Below are positions 34,652 through 46,914 of a DNA stretch of 64,000 nt, one piece after another (position 1 is the stretch's first letter; every line of letters begins with the position of its first letter). Source of the stretch: Chlorops oryzae (taxonomy: Eukaryota; Arthropoda; Insecta; Diptera; Chloropidae); the NCBI GenBank assembly GCA_020466095.1, contig CM035807.1:27415380-27479379 (forward strand). Reading direction: 5' to 3'. A model generated the notes under the pieces. It worked only from the letters and a program-made list of their open reading frames with translations. It was not told the origin of the DNA and made no database searches. The position numbers were made by a program, and so were the translations under genes.

Positions 34652-35037
34652 CAGTGCCGGATTAGGGTAGGGCTAGCTGGGGCTATAGCCCCGGGCCCCA
34701 ACTGGTAACGGGCCCCGAGCGTCCAAATAAAATATGATCAAAATATTTAAAAAAAAATGTTTCCCGTAAAATTGCTTTAAAATTAAAAAATTTATAAAAT
34801 AAAAAATTTAATTATATGATATCTTAATAAAATTTTTGACTTTTACCACTTTCAAAATCAAGGGCTCATATATAAAATGTTTCCTTTGTGGTTCATTCCT
34901 TTGAAAGAATTTATATTGTTCTAATAAAAATTGACTTTAGCAGCTATTCCTTATTTCAAAAAACTGCACCAAATATAGCATCAGGGGCCCCATCACTATA
35001 TAAGCCCCGGGCTCCATGACACTCTAGTCCGCCACTG
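34652..35037. mobile_element. hAT-type MITE, 386 bp, with perfect 8 bp duplication
   Basis: The ends cagtgccggattag and ctagtccgccactg are inverted repeats, and inner blocks of ggggccc and gccccggg also face each other. The 8 bp agggcggg is present on both sides (34644-34651, 35038-35045). The CAGTGGCGGA-type end is common among hAT elements of the P52rIPK/hAT-5 kind. No ORF. Confidence 0.88.
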
Positions 35038-35045
35038 AGGGCGGG

Positions 35046-35737
35046 TAAGTATTTAAATTGAAAATTGCTCAATGGGACCAAATGTTGAGGTTTACGAATA
35101 TGAACAATAAATGTTGTTCTTTTCTCAGACTTACCCAATGTGCAAAAAAAATTTCTTACAATTCGGTCCATTCGTTTCGGAGGATTTTGGTAACGCGTCA
35201 TGGGATTATAATATATTAGAATTACTTTTTCACTCCTTCGAAGGATCGTTTCTTAGCTTTAAATTTCCCGTTTTCAAAGTAGATGTTTTGTGACATTTTT
35301 TATAGAACTGAACCTTTTGTTAAAGTCATCGTGTCGCTTGATATGTGACAGTTATTAATCGTTGGCACAATAGTCCTTGGAACACAGTCGGAGAAATTCT
35401 TCCACCATTACTATCGTTCATAGAATATTCAATTTCCATGAAAAAATTGGCAACAGTTGATCATGATCGAAGAAGTTTTTTTTTTTCTTTGAATTCTAGA
35501 GGCAAGAAGTTTATGGTCTGATGACCAATTGTCAATTGCTCCGATAAGAAAAGTCTTAATAAACACTTGGCGATCATAGCCCAATCAAAAATTCTACTGA
35601 GACTTATGGTTTATTCATGGCAGACTCGGATCAGCCGTTTTTCAGGAAATTCTTTTTTAATAGTTATATTCGATTTTTTTGTTTTACAATTTAAATTCTA
35701 AATTATAACCTCCTCTATGAGTCCTAATAAGGGCAGA
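35046..35737. other. Unique AT-rich sequence, no gene
   Basis: No motif recognised. Confidence 0.45.
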
Positions 35738-37175
35738 CCCAAGCGACACAGATATCAAATTTGGAGAGTATTCCTAGACATAAAACTCTTTGAATGCTCT
35801 TTAGAAGGTCTTTGAAAAACTTAATGTCTTTGAAAACTCTCTGAAAAGTATAATAAAAACTTAAAAAAATATATTGTCTCAAACAACTCTTTCAAACGTC
35901 TTTAGAATACTTCAAAAATCGGATGTCTTAGAAAGCGCTCAATAAACTCTTTGAACAGCGTCCGAAGACCGATTTCCGATAACGTTTTTTTTAACTCTTC
36001 GGAAACTCTCATATTGGTATTTCAAAGAGGTAACACAAACATATTTAGAAAACTCTTCAAAACACATTTTAAAGAGCTTTGTGAGAGTAGGCCTCTATAT
36101 TCCTGTTTATAAAGACCTTTCAGAGAATTTCAGTGACGTCACGTCTTTGGAAACTCTTACAAAGAACTTATTGAGAGGGAATAGTGAGTCATTAGATTTT
36201 ATTGCTTGTTTTTGACTTTTTTTTCATTTACGCAGGGTTGACATTAACAAGTGAGAACCGAAATAACAAAAGCAAAATAAAAATGCAGCTCTTACCAGAG
36301 GTGTTATTTAGCTTGAAACGAAAAAATTCTGATGCAACTCTAAATTTGTCTGCTCATTATTGAGACCTTTAACTCTTCAGAAGGTCTTCAAAAGACATTT
36401 GGAAATCCGCCATATTTTTGGGTCTAAGTTGCATGTTGTTTATTTTTAAACAATCAACCAAAACTTTTTTTATGCTTTATGAAAATGTTGATTTCAAATT
36501 AAAAAGGGAAAATGCCTGAAATAAGTTTTCTATTATTACAGAATAAAATTAAAAAACAAACGGAAAGAAATTTTAAAAAATAACGATTTTTAAACTTAAA
36601 TATTTTTGCAAAACATTAATATTTTAAAGGCGCGTGAAAATTTAGTGGGGTAGAATATATCATATTGCCGATGAACTGATCTCCGTTTTCATTTTTATGT
36701 TCAAATAATCGAGATATTTCATTACAATTTTTAATATTTTTTTATTACATTATAATCTCCACACGTGTCCTTTTGTGTTCAAAATATTTCCAACATTGAA
36801 TATGTAGGACGTCTATTGTGTTTCTTCTTAAAGAAAATGAAATAGGATATATTTTATAAAACGTATGAGCATATTTGCGTCCCTATCACGCACACTGACT
36901 GATGATGACATAATAATTCAGTCTTTCAAAGAACTCTTAAAGATGTTTTAAAGATCTTTCAAAGAGTTCTCAAAGACTTCCTAGAGAGAAAACTGATTGT
37001 TTTTTAAGTCTCTAAAAAACTCTCATAAGGCCCCTAAGCCCCGCCTTTTTGCGTCCTTTTAGTCTTTAGAAGGTCTTCAAGAGCGCTCAAAGAGCTTTTC
37101 TGAGAGCATTAGCTCTCATTAATTAGTCTCTGAGCGCTCTTGAAGACCGTTTAAAGACAAGTTGTGTCGCTTGGG
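35738..37175. mobile_element. Unclassified 1438 bp TIR element, copy 1
   Basis: The ends cccaagcgacaca and tgtgtcgcttggg are perfect 13 bp inverted repeats. Inside them are many copies of ctctttga, gaaggtctt and cttcaaagag-type words, facing inwards from both ends. The middle is AT-rich without coding potential. GA lies on both sides and would be a 2 bp duplication. A copy of exactly the same length lies at 45475 in opposite orientation. Confidence 0.85.
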
Positions 37176-39908
37176 GAGTTTAAACACCCAAGTCCACAAC
37201 CTTCGCAGCGGATCAGATATATGAATTTTAAATGTTCATTCTCAAGTGGTTTTAAACGTAATACTCTGACAAAAACTTAGAATGAAAGTCCTGTGTAAGT
37301 TTCATTTATGTCACTCGTAACCAGTGTTGCCAAAATAAACTAGAAAATTTTTCACAATTCCGCTGAGTCCTAGGGAAGAAAAGTATTCAAAAGTCGCTGA
37401 AATTGAATTTCTACAAATGGAATTTTCAATCCTGAGGATATATCAGCTTATTTATATGAGTATAAGAAATATTTCCTTTACTATTTTCCGAAAGGATGCA
37501 ATGTCCCGAGCTGTAATCACTGATGACGTAGCAAAAGTAAAAATAAAGTAGCATATAAGTATTTGGTTCAATAAAACACGCTATGAACACTCAATGAATT
37601 GACATCAAAGTCAAATAAAGCCATGGAGAAAGATTGAAAAACACATATGTTTAAACTACGCAAGATCTACCGGAAACTTCCTAAAGAAACACCTTTGCAC
37701 AACAGTAAAATGGCTTTTGCACACATTAAATGCTCGGTCTCCTTCTGAATCACTGAATTAACCTCTCTAACGAAAATCTTATCCACCAGCAGCTGTGCCT
37801 ACGGCTACAGTCGGTATTCCACTTTAAGGATCAATATTTTTCACCAATTCAAGTCCATATCAGAGCTTTCCAAATTATCAATGATAGACAAATAAAAGGA
37901 TAAAATTTCTCCATTTTGTTTTAATCCATAAAACTTAATTTTTTTTTTAATTTCATGAAAACAAACAATTTTATTTGCTAGCCGCAGTGTCAATATCGCT
38001 AAAGCCTTTTATAGATTTGTAATCGTTAAAGCCTTTTACTGCACATCGACATTTTTAATTCATTAATGGCAGAGAAGGAAAAAAAATAAACATTCGAAAA
38101 AGTAAAAGTAATAAAATGAACGATTACGCCATCTCGTATCAAAGGCTGTGAGAGTCCGTTTGAAGTGAATTCAGTTTGAAATGTAAAAAAAAGATAGGAA
38201 GAAACAATTTTGAGTTTCACATAAGGGAACAACATGGATTGCAAGTGCTTGAAATGTGGGCGTTGTGTGCTTTTCATGTTTCCCTTTTCTCCCTTTCATT
38301 TGATTTTTATTTTTATTTCGTATTCATTTTGTTTGCTCGTTTTTTGTTTTATGCTAACAAAAAGAAGGAAAAAAATTGTATAAAACATTCGCTAAAACGA
38401 TGACCTAATTCATGCATGCATGCGTTTATGCCAATGAAGTAGGATTGCCAATCGGACTTCTCGGAAATTATCCTTCACGTTTCTTCCATGGCGTTGCTTC
38501 AGCCTTTCGTTTTTCTTTCAGTCTCCTTTTCCTTAACTTTTGGCCTTCTATGAATTGACAAATTTTTTGCTTCTATCGCAGGTTTGTTTCGCTTTCGTCA
38601 GTGTATTAGTGTTTCACTCTTATTTGTTTTGTGAAGCTGAACTTCTCCTTTAGATTGCCTGCAGTGGATCCAACTACTCTCCAGCTACTCCCCGACTAGT
38701 CACAAAAGTACCGAGATTACTCCCTCTTAATTTGCTAACCAATGCTTTAAACTGTTTTTTCTAACATTGAGCTGTCATTGGAAAATATCCACTCTTACAT
38801 TTGGCTACTCTACGAGTAGACCTCAAATATTGAATTTTAGGTCAATTGTCCCCTATGTACCACTTGGTCAAATAATTTAACTGCTCTTCTTCTAGATCGC
38901 TTGTTGCTACTCAAGGTCTGGCCATTTCTCGAACATAAAATACTATATATTTTGACTAGTCGTATTTTGAGTAGCCTCAGAGTGTTCGCTTTTGGTAAAT
39001 TGAACTCTTCAATACTGCAGGGTTTATGGTACAGCGCTGCGTATGAGTGCTTTTACTTAAGCCGTGTATGCTCAATGACATATGGTGTTCTTTTACGCTA
39101 AAGTTGCGTTGATATTTCTGTGAAAAATCTCAAGAAGCCACACACAAAAACAAGTAACAATGGGATTTTTATTGATCTTCATAGTGATGCGTAGCACAAT
39201 GTAGAATTTCCTTATTTATTTTTATTTTTATTTTTATTTTTTTGAAGGTGGGGAAAAGCTAAAAAATTACAAAGCCGCAAATCTCAAAAGAGTCCTCAAC
39301 AAAAATAAGTCAATAAATCAAAAAAATTCTTTGCCGCCACATTCTCACATACATATGTACGTGTGTATGCACGGATGAAAGTTGTTTGTTTGTAAATATC
39401 AAAAGGATTTAAGTCGCAAAAATGAATCGATTTCGAAAAGTAGAAAAACGTGTTATTGAAAACGAGTATTTTATTTTCCATAAGCTTTAGCCACAAATCA
39501 GAATTTCTTTTTCAGTTAAACCGTTAATAAAACATTCGTCTTGGCATCGATGCGGCAGCACCTGTAAGAGACTCCCTTGATTGAGTGGTCCTTAAGACGA
39601 CAAATGCCATTTATTACGAGCTCCAAGGATGAAAAATAAGAGTGTTCGGGAATTTCAATTGAAAAATTGCGCAGCCAATATACAAACGATTGAGTCATGC
39701 TAGGCAATTGCTTCACAGGTATTGGCACGGGTTCGGATTTTAACGACTTAAGTGCTGCCTGCTTCCATGCTCAAGAGGCTTTCTTTTATACCCGCCACGA
39801 AATATGTGTCAGGGGTAGATTGCGTTTGTCGTGCGAACGCGGGTAATGTCCCAAAACCATTCGAAGTAGATAAAAAAAAAAAACAAAAAAAAAAAAAAAC
39901 TATATATA
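37176..39908. other. Unique AT-rich region with one candidate exon
   Basis: No repeat ends seen. Most ORFs lack support. One minus-strand ORF at 39516-39765 is listed on its own. Confidence 0.4.
39516..39765 (-). CDS. Candidate terminal exon of an unknown protein
   Basis: A minus-strand open frame of about 80 codons with a protein-like mix of residues, including PVKQLPSMTQSFVYWLRNF and SSLELVINGICRLKDHS, and ending in a stop. It stays open upstream of the first Met to about KQAALKSLKSEP, where an AG splice acceptor (agcag|gcagc) is possible. I do not recognise the family. It may be a host gene's last exon, or chance. No partner exon was found. Confidence 0.28.
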
Positions 39909-40084
39909 CAGTGTACTCTCTCTAAAGCGAACACCTACGGGACCGATAAATATTTCCGCTTAACAGAGGTGTCCGCTCAATAGGAAACGTTTTGAGAATC
40001 AGGAATCCTAGAGCATTCCCAAAAAGTGTCCGTCTAAGAGGACTGTCCGGTGATGAGGAGTGGCCGCAAGGATAGAGTACACTG
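39909..40084. mobile_element. pogo/Tigger-like MITE, 176 bp
   Basis: Starts cagtgtactctctctaaagc and ends in the complement of cagtgtactctatccttgc. TA lies on both sides (39907-39908, 40085-40086). Internal text such as gtgtccgct is repeated. CAGT ends with a TA target are the pogo/Tigger pattern of the Tc1/mariner group. Confidence 0.85.
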
Positions 40085-41092
40085 TATTCCGAATTGGTCA
40101 ACGGAACCAGGGTATTTGGTTTGATTTATCCACATTGATGTGTCTCAGTCTTAAGACAGATTTCTTATTGAAGGAGCTGAGCTATCTCCACATAACGTTC
40201 GTTTTGAAATACCTATCTTTGTAGGACAAGATTACAATTAAAGTATGACATATGTAATACGGTTTGAAAGGGAATTTACCTGAGATTCAAGAACAAATAT
40301 GAAAGATATGTTTGTAAGATTTCTTTCATACCAAAATGGCTTCCAAAGTAAAAAAAATATGAAAAAAATTACGAAATTTTCATTTTGATGGCCAAAAATC
40401 CTTGAAGCTACAAAAAATCATCTTAAATCTTTATATCCTTCAAAAGTCCTGACAACTGGCTGTTAAACTGTATAAAATTTTTTTTTCGGAAATGCAACGT
40501 TTAGTTTCTCAGACTACTGACAATTTCTTTTTTTCGCCTTGTCATTCATTAGGGTTACTTTTAAAACCCTACACTCAAACGATTTTTTGTTGACCACGAC
40601 TACCTCTGTAAAAAATCAATTGCTACGCGGCACCCTGTATATATAGTAGTGTCCGACCGAAGGTTCGGCTTCGGCTTCGGTAATCGGCATAATCGGCCAA
40701 TTCTTAATATTCGGCTTCGGCTTCGGCTTCGGCTAGAAAACGCCGAATATTTTAGCCGAATATTTTTGCATTTTAATGGAAGTAAAAAAGTCACGATAGA
40801 TTTTCAATTGCTTCCCCGAGTAAAAATAAGCGGGCCCAAATGACGCCAAAAAATCAAAACGCTCCCAAATCGAGCTCAAATTGAGCCCAAAATTCAATAC
40901 GCGCCCAAACTGGGCCGAAATAATTAACAGTATCGCGCCCAAATCGAGCCCAAACCAAGCACAAATCTAACAAAAACGTGCCCATACCGAGCCCAATGCG
41001 CGCCCAAATCAAGCCCAAAATTGAAAAAATTATGAAAAGTTTTGACAATTTGACTTTAAACTTATAAACGTAAAAAATCCAGTATTTTCAAT

Positions 41093-41170
41093 TTGGCAAA
41101 GACGGTGTCGAGGAAGAGCACTCGACCACCAGTCGAGAGTTCCGGGATTCAAATCCCACGACGAGGGAGA
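41093..41170 (+). repeat. tRNA-like module inside the foldback
   Basis: tggcaaagacggtgtcgag (A-box-like), an anticodon-arm-like ctcgaccaccagtcgag, and a B-box gggattcaaatccc at 41144. The end does not pair with the start as an acceptor stem. A tRNA relic or SINE head. Confidence 0.5.
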
Positions 41171-41411
41171 TCAAAATCTAGAAATTAACAATTTTAAAAA
41201 CAAAAGGTATTTGGAATTTTAAATAGGGAAAAACAATATTTGATATTAAATGTGTGTACACCACCGGGCCTTGTTAAGGCCGGAATTTTTTTATTTTAAT
41301 TTTTCCCGTTTTAGGTTTATTTCAAGAAATTCAAGGGCCGATAGACTCAGAAGCTACTGCCTCTCTATTTTTTTTAAGATTGCGTCTTAATTCATTAAGG
41401 CGCAATACTCA

Positions 41412-41460
41412 AATAATAATAATAATAATACGTATAATTAGAATAATAATAATAATAACA
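41412..41460. repeat. (AAT)n microsatellite
   Basis: Interrupted aat/ata triplets in the centre of the foldback. Confidence 0.85.
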
Positions 41461-42510
41461 CTTTCGGAAATCGGTCGTTCAAGACAAAATCGTGCATGAA
41501 GTCTTCGAAGACATCGTTATTATAACTAAGCCGATTTTGACATTCGCATTTCGTTTGGCAATCACGTTCTATGTTGATTTGTTAATAGTTATTAAATAGA
41601 TTTAATATAATCAATTATATATGTATATACTTGCGGACCCCGGGATAGACCGGGATAGTTAAACACGCAAGAAGAAGAAGAATTATATATGTATGTATAT
41701 ACATATAATAAATATTACAATGTCATGTCAAATAAGCGTTTTATTGAAATTTTTAAAAAATTGTAAGAACTTATTCATGTTTGCATTACGGAATACCAGT
41801 CATGTATGACTTCCTCCACGCATGGGATGCATGACTTCATGAATGACATGTCCTGCAAAGTGTCGTGCACGAAACTCGCGACATTTGTATGGATTTTGCA
41901 TCGACGCCACCTATGCTTTAGTCTCGCAAGTGTCGTCAACGATTAGTTCAAGTCGTGCAGCCAGCGTCGAAGACGGGTGCAAGGCTGTGCCGAGAGGAAA
42001 TATTAAATTCGAAAGTGCTTCGGGCTCGTTTTTTTTAAATTTTTTTCTTAATTTGGGCCCATTTGGGCTACATTTGGGCTTGATTTGGGCGCGCATTGGG
42101 CTCGATTTTGGGCGCGTTTGTTCACTACCCATGCCCGTTTTGGGCTCGATTTGGGCGCGATACTGTTCATTATTTGGGCCCAGTTTGGGCGTGCTTTGGG
42201 CTTGCAAAATAAATACAAATATTTGTACTCGGGTCATTGAGACCTTTTACACTAGTGAATTACTGCCGTAAATTCTCACTTTGTGGGCGACTAAAGCGAA
42301 AGAATTTAGAGAAAATTTGAGCGGTTTTTTTTTGTTCTTGTCAAATGAATAAAGACTGATTTTCTTTCCTTACTATAAATTTTTTTGCATTCGGCTTCGG
42401 CCTTCGGTCTTCGGCCGAAGTCTTCAACTCTGCCGATTGTTCGGCTTCGGCTTCGGCTAAAAATCCACCTTCGGTCGGACACTAATATATAGGTATGTAC
42501 CTATATACAT

Positions 42511-42586
42511 ATAAAGCCGAAACTCTCTATAATGAATTTTCTTTCGGTCCCTTGAACCTTCTTTTTAGAGAGTTTCGACTGCATTT
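42511..42586. mobile_element. Small palindromic MITE remnant
   Basis: ccgaaactctcta near 42515 is the complement of tagagagtttcg near 42565. The minus strand start cagtcgaaactctct resembles pogo-like ends, but TA is missing. Confidence 0.35.
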
Positions 42587-45474
42587 GTACATTTGTCGAA
42601 TTATGCAATCCATTCAACCGAAAGGTTACCTTTATTTCTCCTCAACAACAAGCAAAACACACCCATTTGGATTTGCACTTTAATGCTGGAATTGCTGACA
42701 TTTTCCTTCTCTAAACACCGAACTCCATCTGCTGCACCGAAAAATGACAAGCGTTTTTACACAGCAATAATTTCGCTGCTCTATACTTTTTCATTCAAGC
42801 TTCAACACAAAAATTGTTTATATCAAAATTCAAAACAAAGTTTTTGTGTCCCCGTAACGCTTTTTTCCCCATCGCCAGCGACAGCGCCATCGCAATCACC
42901 ATCGCCGTCGTCATAAGCAGCTGGCGTTGCTCCTCGAGTTGCTGGAGTCCTTGGGTGTCTATCTACTCTCGAGATGTTCGGGCTTGGTTTTGCTTTGTTT
43001 TTTGGCACTTTTGTAGCGTTCCTTGAATCTGGCATACCGTTGCCATAACTATTTGACACTAATTTCGTTTCGTAGCTAGTTTTTCCGCTCACTCAATTTC
43101 CCTCCTCGTCGTTGTTCTTTCCCCTGATTTTCAGAATTTTTTGCGTGTTTTTCGCCCGTCCTTTTCGCTGACTGTTTATTGTTTGTTCCGCACGCGAATT
43201 GCCAAGGACACATCAATTTAAGATGCCAATGTGAGTTTTATAGCTTTTACGCGTTTATGCAGTTTTTACTGCTCCGCCTTAAATTTCACATAAAAGCGAA
43301 AACGAATAAGGAAGAAAAATGTGGGGAAAAACAAAACAAAAATCCAGGAAACGAACTCCATGTCTTATCAAATGCTTTTGGCAACTTTCTTTGCTGAAAA
43401 ATCTAAAACTGAAGCGTAGAGAATTTGTTATGGAAGACTAAAAGATATTGAAAAGTTTCTTATAAAACTATCGACGAATATTATTTATGGACTCGGAAGT
43501 TCCGAAGAGAGAACTTTCATTCGATCAAATTTAATTAAAACCTGAAACATGAAATAAAATAGTTTCGTTAAGGCAATAAAGGAGAAAGATTCCAAAAATA
43601 TTGTTTTTTTTTTCTTTTCTCAACTGCCCCAAAGCAATTCGTTCGTAAGGCGCTTAAACATTGCGAAATGGAAACAAAAATTCAAGGAAATCATTTCCTT
43701 TTTGTGAGCAATTTTTCACCCCTTCCGATGCTTTTAATGTTGCCAAGACAAAAAGAGAAAACAAAAAGAAAACATCAAGGAACATAAACGGTATTTAATG
43801 TTGCCATTGCGAGGGCGTGCTGTGTCGGCTTTTCAACACTAGACACATTAAGCGTCGTGCACCTGCAAATACTAACAAAGAATGAAAAATAAAACATAAA
43901 AAAATACCAAAAAATAAAATTTTTTTTAGTGAAAAAATAAATATAAAAGAAAAGAAAAATCATGTAAAAGCAGAAAAAAAGAAGAAACAATGATTCTGGT
44001 GGGGCAAAAAAGGAGGGAAAAATCGAAAAAACAATTTAAATTTTGTAGTACCAAAAATCGAGCGCTTTCAACTCCTTCAACCTGGTGCGAGCAGAACGAA
44101 CTACAGTACAGAAAAGCTCGACTCACTTCGTTGTTTTTTCTTCTTCTTCCATTTCCCACTCTCTGTGTTTGGTTTTTGTGTTACATTTTGTAAATTGTTT
44201 GTGACATTAAAAGGTCCATGGAGACTGTGCGTTCTTGTGTCATCAGGCAACACACTGTAATGCGTGATAATGCGGCGCAAAGTACACGAAACAGAACTTA
44301 ATTTACAATTCCTTATAAACAGCGGCAGGAAAATTCAGCTCAACAGTATAGAGAAAACGAAGAGAACAAAAAAAAAACACGCATAAGTAAAAAACAAAAT
44401 GTGGCAAAACGATTTGAACTTGTCGCTGTTGAATCTTCCCTGTAGTGAATGTTGAGCCAATTGACCCCTATGCCACCAGTAATGTACCAAAGACAAAAAC
44501 GCACCAGAGACACAGACAGTAGAATCTAACTATTGACATGGTCAACGAGGGCGTCTACAGTTCGATTATCTTGACCATTCATGTTATAAATTTGATGTAC
44601 GCGAATCACAGGGCTCTCTAGCCCGTTGCCTCTACTGCATCACTAGTTCCAGCGTCGACTGGTGTCCCCTTGCGTATACGTTCATACAAAATGTCAATAG
44701 GAAAACGTAATGTCACGGGTACTAGTACTGATGACATGGACAACAGTGCAGGAGTGACTCTAGCACCCGTAACATTTCCTGCAAGGGAAAATTCGAATGT
44801 GTACTCGAATTTATACAGAATTTCCATGTTGTTTTGGGGGAAATTTCTAGACATAAAAAGAGTTCTCCGGATGTCCTCAGGACTATGCCACGTGCTGTTC
44901 CATTCCGTGTGCAGTCAACGACCTGTTAAGTCTTTAGATAACAATGAAAGTGGCAATATTTTTGCGCTTATTTACATAAATGAAAAGCTTTTAATAAGAC
45001 ACCTTCAGGCAATTATTTTGCGAATTTTATAAGTTGAATATTTTAATTGCCCCAGTAAAATGGCTAATTAGAGTCTGAGAAATACTCTTTAGGTATTTTT
45101 CTTCTTCTTTTGTTCACTACTCATTCAATTAAGCCAGGCTTATGGTGTTTTCATAAGCCTCAAAATTATAGCTTAATAAGTTCTTCTGTGCCTTTTATAT
45201 TGGGAGGCACGTAAGCTCCCAGCATGTTCGCGTGCCCGAACTAATCGTTTAATATCCTTCTGGGTTGGTTCCTGGAATTCCTTTATATTTTCGGAAAAAG
45301 AAGCTTAATTTCTAATAAAGGAGCTCACAAGCACCGCTCGCATTTATTTAAAATAACTTGTTTTTCCAAGAATTCATCTCGAATTGTCTGCAAACGGAAT
45401 GACCTATGACCTTCGATTTTGTTCCCTCAAAGATATACTCTTCTTTTGCAATTGTCAAAGCTCATATAGGACTA
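42587..45474. other. Unique region with two weak ORFs
   Basis: The minus ORF at 42823-43092 (89 codons) has an Asp/Gly-rich run coded by gatggc repeats. The minus ORF at 44618-44854 (78 codons) has a varied composition. Neither shows a family that I know, nor convincing splice context. The rest looks like intron or intergenic DNA. Confidence 0.35.
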
Positions 45475-46912
45475 CCCAAGCGACACAACTTGTCTTTAAA
45501 CGGTCTTCAAGAGCGCTCAGAGACTAATTAATGAGAGCTAATGCTCTCAGAAAAGCTCTTTGAGCGCTCTTGAAGACCTTCTAAAGACTAAAAGGACGCA
45601 AAAAGGCGGGGCTTAGGGGCCTTATGAGAGTTTTTAGAGACTTCAAAAACAATCAGTTTTCTCTCTAGGAAGTCTTTGAGAACTCTTTGAAAGATCTTTA
45701 AAACATCTTTAAGAGTTCTTTGAAAGACTGAATTATTATGTCATCATCAGTCAGTATGCGTGATAGGGACGCAAATATGCTCATACGTTTTATAAAATAT
45801 ATCCTATTTCTTTTTCTTTAAAAAGAAACACAAAAGACGTCCTACATATTCAATGTTGAAAATATTTTGAACCCAAATGGACATGTGTGAAGATTATAAT
45901 GTAATAAAAAAATATGAAAAATTGTAATGAAATATCTCGATTATTTGAACATAAAAATGAAAACGGAGATCAGTTCATCGGCAATATGATATATTCTACC
46001 CCACTAAATTTTCACGCGCCTTTAAAATATTACTGTTTTGCAAAAATTTTTAAGTTTAAAAATCGTTATTTTTTAAATTTTCTTTCCGATTTTTTTTTTA
46101 AATTTTATTCTGTAATAATAGAAAACTTATTTCAGGCATTTTCCCTTCTTAATTTGAAATCAACATTTTAATAAAGCATAAAAAAGTTTTGGTTGATTAT
46201 TTAGAAATAAAATCATGCAACTTCGTTCCAAAAAGATGGCGGATTTCCAAATGTCTTTTGACGACCTTCTGAAAAGTTAAACATCTCAATAGTGAGCAGA
46301 CAAGCTTAGAGTTGCATCAGGACTTTTTTGTTTCAATCTAAATAACACCCTGGTAAGAGTTGCATTTTTATTTTGCTTTTGTTATTTCGGTTCTCACTTG
46401 TTAATGTCAACCCTGCGTAAATGAGAAAAAATGTCAAAAACAAGCAATAAAATCTAATGACTCACTTTTCCCTCTCAATAAGTTCTTTGTAAGAGTTTCC
46501 AAAGACGTGACGTCACTGGAAATCTCTGAAAGGTCTTTATAAACAGGAATATAGAGGTCTACTCTCACAAAGCTCTTTAAAATGTGTTTTGAAGAGTTTT
46601 CTAAATATATATGTGTTACCTCTTTGAAATACCAATATGAGAGTTTCCGAAGAGTTAAAAAAAAACGTTATCGGAAATCGGTCTTCGGACGCTGTTCAAA
46701 GAGTTTATTGAGAGCTTTCTAGGACATCCGATTTTTGAAGTATTCTAAAGACGTTTGAAAGAGTTTTTTGAGACAAGATATTTTTTTAAGTTTTTATTAT
46801 ACTTTTCAGAGAGTTTTCAAAGACATTAAGTTTTTCAAAGACCTTCTAAAGAGCATTCAAAGAGTTTTATGTCTAAGAATACTCTCCAAATTTGATATCT
46901 GTGTCGCTTGGG
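45475..46912. mobile_element. Unclassified 1438 bp TIR element, copy 2
   Basis: Same element as at 35738 in opposite orientation, with the same 13 bp inverted ends cccaagcgacaca and the same total length. TA lies on both sides (45473-45474, 46913-46914), where copy 1 has GA. Small substitutions and indels separate the copies across their length. The ORF at 45914-46171 is AT-rich and has a counterpart only in broken form in copy 1, so I do not take it as a gene. Confidence 0.87.
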
Positions 46913-46914
46913 TA

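Larger units (their letters stand above)
40816..42230. mobile_element. Inner foldback with GCCCAAA subterminal arrays
   Basis: cccgagtaaaaata at the left faces tatttgtactcggg at the right. Next to each end is a run of gcgcccaaa / gagcccaaa words (40835-41020) or their complement tttgggc (42050-42205). The two arms can fold on each other. The centre holds a tRNA-like module, an (AAT)n tract and unique DNA. No clear target duplication, so whether it is a separate insertion in the hAT element or part of it is open. Confidence 0.6.
40647..42484. mobile_element. hAT-like element, 1838 bp, with TTCGG-rich ends
   Basis: The ends tagtgtccgaccgaaggt and accttcggtcggacacta are inverted repeats, followed inward by ttcggc hexamers on both sides. 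A perfect 8 bp duplication atatatag flanks it (40639-40646, 42485-42492). No hAT transposase is present. The interior is filled by a second inverted-repeat structure and a tRNA-like module. Confidence 0.9.

Noticed and set aside
42823..43092. Host exon with an Asp/Gly repeat
   Set aside because: The only striking part is a gatggc hexamer run. No splice or homology support, so it is left as a weak ORF inside a larger interval.
45914..46171. Protein gene in the 1438 bp element
   Set aside because: The text is Phe/Asn/Lys-rich as in random AT-rich DNA, and the other copy at 35738 does not keep the frame.
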